Below are positions 1 through 5,892 of a stretch of 19,984 nucleotides of DNA, piece by piece. Location of the stretch: assembly GCA_021152595.1 (NCBI GenBank), contig JAGKVC010000044.1:1-19984 (forward strand), read 5' to 3'. The DNA is from Clostridia bacterium. GTDB lineage: Bacteria; Bacillota; Clostridia; Oscillospirales; Ruminococcaceae. The stretch's first letter is position 1. Each line of letters starts with the position of its first letter. A program made the translations under genes and the position numbers. The notes below the pieces were generated by a model, which had not been told where the DNA came from, did no database searches, and saw nothing but the letters and a program-made list of their open reading frames with translations.

Positions 1-19
1 CGTTGTAACGTACTGACAT
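1..19 (-). CDS. 5' end of a regulator-like gene of a mobile element (partial)
   Basis: Only the first six codons are inside the window, reading MSVRYN on the minus strand. They are preceded by a strong ribosome binding site, AAGGAGG at 28-34, eight bases from the ATG at 19. From memory, small Cro/CI-type (XRE) regulators of firmicute conjugative elements often begin with a similar MSVSYNKLW-like sequence, and the gene has a palindrome in its leader and a DUF3847 gene divergent from it. This fits the border of an integrative element. Six residues cannot establish a family, so the regulator call is inference; the existence of a gene start here is well supported by RBS, ATG and spacing. Confidence 0.45.
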
Positions 20-39
20 AGTGATTTCCTCCTTGATTT

Positions 40-63
40 GAATAATATAATACTATATTATTC
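40..63. promoter_or_regulatory. AT-rich perfect palindrome, candidate operator
   Basis: GAATAATATA at 40-49 and TATATTATTC at 54-63 form a perfect 10-base inverted repeat around the 4-base centre ATAC. It lies between the -10-like box at 84-89 and the RBS at 28-34 of the minus-strand gene. This is a normal place for an autoregulatory operator or a leader hairpin. Function is inferred from position only. Confidence 0.5.
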
Positions 64-83
64 GAACAAGTTGTTACAAATTT

Positions 84-89
84 ATTATA
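84..89 (-). promoter_or_regulatory. Candidate -10 box for the minus-strand gene at 1-19
   Basis: Read on the minus strand, 84-89 is a perfect TATAAT, about 50 bases upstream of the RBS at 28-34. At the expected -35 distance (about 107-112) the sequence is GAGTAC, a poor match to TTGACA, so only the -10 element is supported. Confidence 0.3.
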
Positions 90-137
90 CCACTACAAAG
101 ATATATGTACTCATTCCCAGAACGGAGGGCTGACGCT

Positions 138-359
138 ATGAGTGAAAAGCTGGAAAAACTCAATCAGGAAATAGAGAAAACCGAAGCAAAGTTGCGGAGG
201 GCGCAGCATGAGGAAAAGATTCTGGAACACCAGATAAAGACGCTGACCCGAAAAGAGCGGACGCACCGGCTCTGTACCAGAGGGGCGGAGTTGGAAAGAT
301 ACCTGCCCCACCCGGAGCTTGTGACAGAGGAACAGATCAAGCTGTTCCTGCGTCATATC
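138..359 (+). pseudogene. DUF3847-family protein of an integrative/conjugative element, truncated at its 3' end
   Basis: Starts at ATG 138, with GGAGGG at 124-129 eight bases upstream. About 74 residues are recognisable: a highly charged coiled-coil N-terminus (MSEKLEKLNQEIEKTEAKL), then a KTLTRKERTHRLCTRGAELE segment and ELVTEEQIKLFL. This pattern belongs to DUF3847 proteins, small proteins of unknown function usually encoded beside MobA/MobL relaxase genes on firmicute mobilisable elements. At about 327-359 the reading frame passes into antisense uvrA sequence and stays open by chance to 1103, so the real C-terminus is lost. Family assignment is fairly confident from the N-terminal pattern. 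The tail after residue 74 should not be read as protein of this family. Confidence 0.7.
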
Positions 360-1376
360 GCGCAGAGGCGTATCGAGCGGCACGCCGTAGGTCTCATGCA
401 GTGCGTTTGCATACATATTTGCGACGGATTTCGGATCCTTCCAGTTCCAGCCGATAACCTTGAATCCGCCCTCGTGAACGGTCAGATCCTTATTCGGCAT
501 CAGCAGCTCGGGCTCGAATTCCGTGAATACACCCAGACCGGTACAGGTCTCACATGCGCCGAACGGATTGTTGAACGAGAACATCCGCGGCGTCAGCTCC
601 TCGACGGAGACACCGTGCTCCGGGCAGGCGTAGGAGAGCGAATAGAGGATCTCCTCGCCGTCGATGATATCCACAAGCACCACTCCGTCCGAGAGCGCGG
701 TCGTTGTCTCGATGCTGTCCGTCAGACGCGAGCGGATGCTCTCCTTGACGACAAGGCGATCGACGATGATCTCGATATTGTGCTTCTGATTCTTGTTCAT
801 CTTGATCTTTTCGCTGAGATCATAGATGATGCCGTCTACGCGGACACGGACATAGCCTGCCTTTTTCGCCTGCTCCAGCTCCTTGGTATATTCGCCCTTT
901 CTGCCGCGGACAATCGGCGCCAGAAGCTGGAGCTTGGTGCCTTCAGGAAGCTCCAGTACCTTATCCGCGACCTGATCGACTGTCTGCTGCAAAATCTCTC
1001 TGCCGCAGACAGGGCAGTGCGGAATGCCGATGCGCGCATAAAGCAGACGCAGATAATCGTAAATCTCCGTGACCGTGCCGACCGTCGAGCGCGGATTCTT
1101 TGACGTCGTTTTCTGGTCGATCGAAATGGCAGGGGAGAGACCGTCGATGCTGTCTACATCCGGCTTTTCCATCTGTCCCAGAAACATCCGCGCATAAGAG
1201 GACAGCGACTCCATATAGCGCCGCTGTCCGTCTGCATAGATCGTATCAAAGGCGAGCGAGGATTTTCCGGAGCCGGAAAGTCCCGTAAATACAACGAGCT
1301 TGTCACGCGGTATTTCCAGATTGACATTTTTCAGATTGTGCTCTCTGGCACCGCGGATGATGATTTTATCGAGCAT
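327..1376 (-). pseudogene. uvrA: UvrA, excinuclease ABC subunit A, N-terminal part only
   Basis: Encodes the N-terminal ~350 of the usual ~940 residues of UvrA, the ATPase that finds bulky lesions in nucleotide excision repair and loads UvrB. The sequence shows the first Walker A (GLSGSGKSS, residues 32-40), the RRYMESLSSYARMFLGQM segment, the first zinc-finger half CPVCGREI, the UvrB-binding region and the SFNNPFGACETCTGLG stretch. The homology runs to TQEQLDLFL and stops near 327, where DUF3847 DNA of a mobile element begins. The signature motifs, the second ATPase module and the remaining zinc fingers are absent. The start is ATG 1376 with AAAGGAAG about 11 bases upstream. A 63-base gap separates it from the upstream membrane-protein gene, so it is probably last in that operon. 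Whether the break is biological or an assembly artefact cannot be told here. Confidence 0.9.
328..349. repeat. Inverted repeat at the uvrA / mobile-element junction
   Basis: AGGAACAG (328-335) and CTGTTCCT (342-349) are perfect 8-base inverted repeats around ATCAAG. The same DNA codes for EEQIKLFL of the DUF3847 protein on the plus strand and QEQLDLFL of UvrA on the minus strand. The breakpoint therefore cannot be placed more finely than about 327-350. Confidence 0.7.
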
Positions 1377-1439
1377 GGGGCAACAATACTTCCTTTCAAA
1401 AGGGGAATCGGGGATCGGGCGGATATGCAGCCCGAACGG

Positions 1440-2108
1440 TTATTTCAGGGCGTTCCGGATGATGTCTTTCAGGAGCATATGACCGCCTTCTTTTGCGATG
1501 TCGGCGGCAATTTTTCCAGCCGGAACGGGCGCAGGCTGCGGCATGGCATTCCGGAGCTGTGCTTCAAGCGCCTTTGCATCTGCGGCAAAAATGACGGTCG
1601 CGGTTTCGTCCGTCTGGATACCGCCGATCTCGCGGAAATGCAGATTTCGCTTCGGCAGGCTGCCGCAGGCGTTCGCCGATTCGAAGAAGTCCTCCGGTGT
1701 GACGGACAGCATCGGCTGCGCGAAAACCTGTAAGCGCACCTTGTCGCCCTCGTTCCAGATCAGGCTTTCGCCGTCTGTCCGGACGCCGATCAGCGCGGTC
1801 TGCATGCCGTTTCCGGCATCATAGGTGACCGCAAGTTCAAAATATCGGTTCTTCGTCTGACCGTAAACCGCTGAGCGGATCTCACGGATCTGCGTGACCG
1901 TGCCGCCGATATTCCGGCTTGACTGAATCTGCTGCGGAACGGGCGGCTGTTCGGGGATCGGGACACTTTCCTCCTTCGCACGCCGTTCCAGTGCAAAACG
2001 CACGATAATCGCCGTGATGATCAGGATCACCGCAGTGATCAGCACGAACATGATCAGCATATTCTCCAGCAGGTCTTCGAGTAATTCCACAAGGTATGCG
2101 ATCAGCAT
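1440..2108 (-). CDS. Membrane-anchored protein of unknown function (222 residues)
   Basis: Not recognised as a named family. One strong transmembrane helix lies near residues 16-38 (MLIMFVLITAVILIITAII), followed by a charged and proline-rich linker (VPIPEQPPVPQQ) and a soluble domain rich in predicted beta strands with GTVTQIREIRSAVYG and YFELAVTYDAG. The C-terminal ~60 residues look like a small alpha/beta region ending in a helix. RBS GGAGGTG is six bases before ATG 2108. The architecture (membrane helix, PxP linker, beta domain beginning with G-x-V) resembles the next gene upstream, 2232-2756, which suggests distant paralogy or a shared architecture. The gap between the two is 123 bases. 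It may be in one operon with uvrA. Confidence 0.8.
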   Translation of the reverse strand: MLIAYLVELLEDLLENMLIMFVLITAVILIITAIIVRFALERRAKEESVPIPEQPPVPQQIQSSRNIGGTVTQIREIRSAVYGQTKNRYFELAVTYDAGNGMQTALIGVRTDGESLIWNEGDKVRLQVFAQPMLSVTPEDFFESANACGSLPKRNLHFREIGGIQTDETATVIFAADAKALEAQLRNAMPQPAPVPAGKIAADIAKEGGHMLLKDIIRNALK

Positions 2109-2231
2109 GGGAACACCTCCGTGATGTCAGATTTTACGGCAGAGGATCAGAAATTTCAATATGCGTGAACCGGAAAAAGCATCCTGCACAGAACAGGATC
2201 AGATTGAGACGGCGATGACTGCGCAGTGATA

Positions 2232-2756
2232 TCAGGCGTCGGCGTGATGCGCAGAATTTGTATGATCCTGCGCCGGTAAATACGGGAGCAGCAGACAGCA
2301 GCCGGTGTCATCCTGCGGCAGCGGCTGCGGTTCGGAAAACGGCTGATCTGTATGCCAGAGCAGGACCGCTGCACCGGCTGCCGGTGCCGGATAATCGGGC
2401 GGAAGGCGGAACATATAATAAACCGGATGGGTGCCCTTCTGCTGCGAACAGATCAACAGGTGATATTCGGAATTGTCAGCAGATACGCCGGATTTGACAA
2501 CTTCACCGCGGATTTCCGATCCGGTTTCCGGCAGCGGCAGAATCCCGGACGGAACGGCGGCTTTCTGCCGTTTTTGCTCACGCAGAATCAGAAAGACCGC
2601 CAATACGGCGAATACAATCATTGGTATCACACAGAAAATGAAAACAAATCTGAAAAATGTGTCGAGTATGCGTGCTGTTCGGGACGGATCGGTGATACTG
2701 TCCAGAAGTGCGGCAAACAGCAGAAACAGCAGCAAATACGGATAGTCCTTTTTCAT
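2232..2756 (-). CDS. Two-helix membrane protein of unknown function (174 residues)
   Basis: Begins MKKDYPYLLLFLLFAALLDS, with a first hydrophobic segment at residues 5-20 and a second, longer one at about 35-58 (FIFCVIPMIVFAVLAVFLIL), then a basic stop (REQKRQK) and a soluble domain of about 100 residues with GSEIRGEVVKSGVS. The start is chosen at ATG 2756 because AAAGGGGGG lies directly upstream; a longer in-frame opening to 3032 overlaps the flavoprotein gene and is spurious. Only 10 bases separate it from the stop of the upstream flavoprotein gene, so translation is probably coupled. Family not recognised. The soluble part looks similar in layout to the downstream protein at 1440-2108. Confidence 0.75.
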   Translation of the reverse strand: MKKDYPYLLLFLLFAALLDSITDPSRTARILDTFFRFVFIFCVIPMIVFAVLAVFLILREQKRQKAAVPSGILPLPETGSEIRGEVVKSGVSADNSEYHLLICSQQKGTHPVYYMFRLPPDYPAPAAGAAVLLWHTDQPFSEPQPLPQDDTGCCLLLPYLPAQDHTNSAHHADA

Positions 2757-2766
2757 ACACCCCCCT

Positions 2767-3990
2767 TTACATCGCGGAGCCTGCGGCAAATCCGGTTGCG
2801 AAGGCGATTTGCAGATTGTAGCCGCCCGTGAACGCATCGACGTCGAGCAGTTCTCCGGCAAAGTATAATCCGCGTATCTTCCTGGATTCCATCGTATTCG
2901 GATTGACCTCGCGCACCGAGACGCCGCCGCGCGTGATGATCGCTTCGGCAATCGGGCGCAGGGCGGTCGGGTGCAGCGTGAACTTTTTGATCGCCGTACC
3001 GAGCGCGAGACGCTCCGTTTTGGTAATATCATGCACCTTTTTCTCGGGGGATATTCCGGCGCGTTTCAGCATCACCGGAATCATCGAGGACGGGAGCAGT
3101 CCGCGCATCGCGTTCGCAAGATCCTTGTTCTTCTGTCCGGCAAAATCACGCTGGATCCGCTGATCGAGCTGCTCGGGCGTCAGTGCCGGTTTCATGTCGA
3201 TCGTCAGGAACGTGCTGCTGAGCTTATTCGGATCGAGCAGGCAGCTTGCCGAGAGTACGAGCGGTCCGGAGACGCCGAAATGCGTGAACAGCATCTCGCC
3301 AAGCTCCGAAAATAAAACTTTCTTGCCGTTCGTGACGGTCAGCGTGACATTTTTCAGGGAGAGTCCCTGCATCTCCTGCGGATCGTGTTCGGCGGTCTCC
3401 AGCGGAATCAGCGAGGGCTGCGGCGTGACGACCGTATGTCCTGCCTGCTCCGCAAGACGGTAGCCGTCGCCGCGTGAACCAGTCCGCGGATAGCTCATGC
3501 CGCCCGTTGCAAGCAGAACCGCATCGGCGGTGTATTCGGTGCCGTCAGCGAGGCGGACACCCTTGCAGCATTCCGCATCAAGCAGCAGCTTCGTAACTCT
3601 GGAATTTTCGCAGATGCGTACTTTTTCGCGCTGCATCTCCGCTTTGAGCGCTGCGACGATATCCTTTGCGCTGTCGCTCTGCGGAAAGACGCGCCTGCCG
3701 CGCTCGGTCTTGAGCGGTACGCCTGCGGACTCGAAAAATGCCATGACATCCGCCGGTGTGCAGCGTGAAAATGCAGAATACAGAAACCGCGGATTGCGCG
3801 GAATATTCTGCATCAGCGTGTCGGGATCGCAGGCGTTTGTGACGTTGCAGCGGCCCTTTCCGGTGATCGAGAGCTTGTGCCCGAGACGGTCGTTCGCATC
3901 GAGCAGCAGTACCGATCTGCCGCGGCGTGCTGCCGTGACGGCGGCGAACATGCCCGATGCACCGCCGCCGACTATAATAATATTGCTCAT
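2767..3990 (-). CDS. NAD(P)/FAD-dependent oxidoreductase, HI0933/YhiN (BaiN-like) family
   Basis: A 407-residue flavoprotein. The N-terminus carries the FAD dinucleotide-binding motif IIIVGGGASGMFAAVTAA, then the family hallmark GHKLSITGKGRCNVTN, GGMSYPRTGSRGDGYRLA in the middle and a C-terminal RGGVSVREVNPNTMESR and GELLDVDAFTGGYNLQ, which closes the FAD site. Length and motif order match the HI0933/YhiN family. Members include BaiN, linked to bile-acid reduction, but most have no proven substrate, so I give no gene symbol. The start is ATG 3990, one base after the TAA of the DUF3006 gene (TAACATG), which implies tight translational coupling. The open frame continues upstream to 4203 only because it is unbroken through that gene. 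Cytoplasmic. Confidence 0.93.
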   Translation of the reverse strand: MSNIIIVGGGASGMFAAVTAARRGRSVLLLDANDRLGHKLSITGKGRCNVTNACDPDTLMQNIPRNPRFLYSAFSRCTPADVMAFFESAGVPLKTERGRRVFPQSDSAKDIVAALKAEMQREKVRICENSRVTKLLLDAECCKGVRLADGTEYTADAVLLATGGMSYPRTGSRGDGYRLAEQAGHTVVTPQPSLIPLETAEHDPQEMQGLSLKNVTLTVTNGKKVLFSELGEMLFTHFGVSGPLVLSASCLLDPNKLSSTFLTIDMKPALTPEQLDQRIQRDFAGQKNKDLANAMRGLLPSSMIPVMLKRAGISPEKKVHDITKTERLALGTAIKKFTLHPTALRPIAEAIITRGGVSVREVNPNTMESRKIRGLYFAGELLDVDAFTGGYNLQIAFATGFAAGSAM

Positions 3991-3991
3991 G

Positions 3992-4216
3992 TTAATCCTG
4001 TAAACCGTGCAGCTTCTCTGCGGCTGCCGCACGGCGCTTTTCGGTCTCATAGGTATCGACCGCATAGCCCTCTGCGGTCTTGACGAGGACATCGCCCTCG
4101 GCTGCTTCTTCGGGCAGCCAGCTTGCCGGTAGATTCTTGTAGAGCACTTCGCCGGTCTCCTCGCGGAGCTCCAGTACAGCGTAGTCGCCCTCGAAACGGT
4201 CAATGATCATTGTCAT
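3992..4216 (-). CDS. DUF3006 family small protein (74 residues)
   Basis: Starts MTMIIDRFEGDYAVLEL, which is the signature opening of DUF3006 proteins, short firmicute proteins of unknown role. A beta-rich core (residues 3-55) is followed by a charged helical tail with KRRAAAAEKLHGLQD. RBS GGCGG is seven bases upstream of ATG 4216. An in-frame ATG two codons later is the alternative start, as MIIDRF is common in the family. It is the first gene of a tightly packed run with the flavoprotein, whose start codon follows its stop by one base. Function unknown. Confidence 0.85.
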   Translation of the reverse strand: MTMIIDRFEGDYAVLELREETGEVLYKNLPASWLPEEAAEGDVLVKTAEGYAVDTYETEKRRAAAAEKLHGLQD

Positions 4217-4284
4217 ATGAATTCCGCCTTTCTGCGTTGATTTTATAGGGCTAATAAAGATTTGGGTGGATTCTCTTTCAAAAG

Positions 4285-4520
4285 GATGGTTTAGAACGGT
4301 AAAAAAGAATAAGGTATCGCTGCGCGATGCTATTTTGAATGGGTGCCTCACTTGCAGGCACCCAAGCCCGCGAACGCTTGAACGCCGGGGGAGTTTCGAT
4401 CTCTGCGGAGATCGACGAGGGCTCTGCCCTCGACCTGCAAGCCTTTGAAAAGGCTTGCGCGAAACTTTTGATATGGGCGTCATTCAAACTATTTGTTTGA
4501 ACCTTATTTTTCCGACCATC
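4285..4520. repeat. Nested inverted-repeat element in a 339-base gap, MITE-like or structured RNA
   Basis: The gene-free stretch 4217-4555 is mostly this element. Outer ends pair imperfectly: GATGGT 4285-4290 with ACCATC 4515-4520, and AATAAGGT 4308-4315 with ACCTTATT 4501-4508. Inside, TTTGAATG 4334-4341 pairs with CATTCAAA 4481-4488, enclosing a hairpin GGGTGCCT/AGGCACCC (4341-4363). AGTTTCG 4392-4398 pairs with CGAAACT 4460-4466 and encloses three hairpins: CGATCTC/GAGATCG (4397-4414), CGAGGGC/GCCCTCG (4416-4432) and CAAGCCTTT/AAAGGCTTG (4438-4457). Another hairpin TTCAAAC/GTTTGAA (4483-4501) competes with the TTTGAATG pairing. No open reading frame of interest and no obvious target duplication. 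The 68 bases between this element and the DUF3006 start hold only weak promoter-like sequence (TTGAAA at 4276-4281 on the minus strand). Confidence 0.75.
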
Positions 4521-4555
4521 TAAATAGTTACACACCTATTTTATATGCAATGGGA

Positions 4556-5179
4556 TTAGACTGTGCTGATGAGTGTGATCGCGGTCACGCCCTCTGCCGG
4601 TGAACCTGAGAACTGTATCGTATGGTGCAGCGTTTTGATCTCCGCGCCGGATGCCGTCAGCTCGATGCCGAGATTTTCCTTGAACTGCTCCGCCGTGCTT
4701 CCGATCGTGATGCCGTTGAATGCAACCGGAAAGACCGACGGCGAAGGCGCTTCACTGCGCCCCATATTTTTGAAGGATATTGCGGCGATGATCCCTGTTG
4801 TGTATGCTTCCTTCGAGTCGCAGCCGGTCAGGTCAATCGTACCGCAGGCGCAGCCGTCAAAGAGCAGCACCGCGCTGAGATCGCCGCCGTCGGTGCGGAC
4901 CGTATCCGCGGCTTCGGGATCAATCGTGAATTTGCTGCCGAGCGATGCATAGGTCGCCGGAAATGTGAACGATTTTGCTCCTACCCACAGCGCGCCCGGA
5001 ATATCTGCCTCTGTCCAGCTTCCGCCGGGGACGTAGACGGGCGGCAGTTTCAGAACCGTACTGAGCTCGGTGTAGGATTCGACCGTCAGCTCAGGCTTTG
5101 GCTTTTCAGCGCCGCAGGAGCAGAGACTCAGGCTCAGGGCTGCGGCGAGCATCAGACATACAAATCTGCGTTGTTTCAT
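4556..5179 (-). CDS. Predicted lipoprotein of unknown function (207 residues)
   Basis: A typical lipoprotein signal: basic MKQRRF, a hydrophobic stretch (residues 7-19) and a cysteine pair at C20/C22 in LSLCSCGAE, so the mature protein is probably lipid-anchored to the outside of the membrane. The mature part is about 185 residues with KPKPELTVESYTELSTVLKL at its start and no helix-rich transmembrane segment. Late in the protein GITIGSTAEQFKENLGIE resembles the repeat seen in many firmicute lipoproteins where a G-x-T-x-x-E/Q-x-x-x-x-L/F-G motif recurs; that is only a resemblance. RBS AAAGGGGTGATC precedes ATG 5179. It lies 17 bases downstream of the 5197-5868 gene, so they share a transcript. 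The nested repeat element follows its stop and may end the transcript. Confidence 0.8.
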   Translation of the reverse strand: MKQRRFVCLMLAAALSLSLCSCGAEKPKPELTVESYTELSTVLKLPPVYVPGGSWTEADIPGALWVGAKSFTFPATYASLGSKFTIDPEAADTVRTDGGDLSAVLLFDGCACGTIDLTGCDSKEAYTTGIIAAISFKNMGRSEAPSPSVFPVAFNGITIGSTAEQFKENLGIELTASGAEIKTLHHTIQFSGSPAEGVTAITLISTV

Positions 5180-5196
5180 GGAAAATGATCACCCCT

Positions 5197-5868
5197 TTAA
5201 TAGCAGACATTCAGCCAGAATGCCCATTCATACGCCTGCGGATTTTTGCAGAATGCGATGCGGTCTTCTTCACGCAGAATGAAATCCTCCGGCCGGAGTA
5301 CATCATCTTCATCAAACAGACCGGTATCACGGAGCGATTCAGGCGGTGTAAATGCATTTTCAAAGTGGATGCTTTCATATTGATAGATGAAATTTCTCAG
5401 CTTTTGCGCCAAGTAAAAAGGACTGGTTTCGGCATCCACAATATGATCCCAGCCCGGAGAATTATCTGCGGGCTCTGCATACGCTGACGGAGGTTCCTTC
5501 TCACGCTGCACCGGATCCCAATATCCGGTTTCAGGCCACCAGAGAAAGCGGTTATCCTCCGGAAGCATCGTGTAGCTGAACAGGCAGCTGCACATTTCGC
5601 GCAGTGCCGACGGGGGGAACGGAAGAAAGCGTTCGCCGAATTTCCAGTCTGCTTTCGTATATCTGTTGATAATATCAATCCAGCTCTGACAGAGGGCAAC
5701 AGAATCTCGGCCGCATATCTCGAGCACGGAAAAATACCGGTATTCCTCATACGCATAGTCGTCGTCGCGGAACCAGTAGTCGCAGGGATCCTTTGTATGG
5801 GGAACAGTAATGCATCTGCCGGTTGCTTTCTCGGTGATCTTCGCTTCGATGTAAAAGTAAAAGCTCAT
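5197..5868 (-). CDS. Protein of unknown function (223 residues)
   Basis: I do not recognise the family. The protein is soluble-looking, acidic and unusually rich in Trp, Tyr and Phe (FYFYIEAKITEK; YWFRDDDYAYEEYRYF; FLWWPETGYWDP; EWAFWLNVCY). There is no signal peptide or membrane helix. The opening FYIEAKI looks like a beta strand of a compact fold and the middle has a helix LREMCSCLFSYTMLPEDN. RBS GGAGG is about seven bases before ATG 5868, with a 24-base gap from the stop of ygiQ and 17 bases to the lipoprotein gene downstream. Aromatic and acidic composition is common in immunity or accessory proteins of firmicutes, but nothing here proves that. Confidence 0.75.
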   Translation of the reverse strand: MSFYFYIEAKITEKATGRCITVPHTKDPCDYWFRDDDYAYEEYRYFSVLEICGRDSVALCQSWIDIINRYTKADWKFGERFLPFPPSALREMCSCLFSYTMLPEDNRFLWWPETGYWDPVQREKEPPSAYAEPADNSPGWDHIVDAETSPFYLAQKLRNFIYQYESIHFENAFTPPESLRDTGLFDEDDVLRPEDFILREEDRIAFCKNPQAYEWAFWLNVCY

Positions 5869-5892
5869 GCTGTCCTCCTCTCCGGCTGCGGC

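Noticed and set aside
360..1103. Continuation of the plus-strand open frame beyond the DUF3847 segment
   Set aside because: It is antisense to conserved UvrA sequence and its composition and translation match no family; open only by chance in GC-rich DNA.
2757..3032. Longer N-terminus for the small membrane protein at 2232-2756
   Set aside because: It is an out-of-frame reading of the flavoprotein gene; ATG 2756 has a good RBS and the expected hydrophobic N-terminus.
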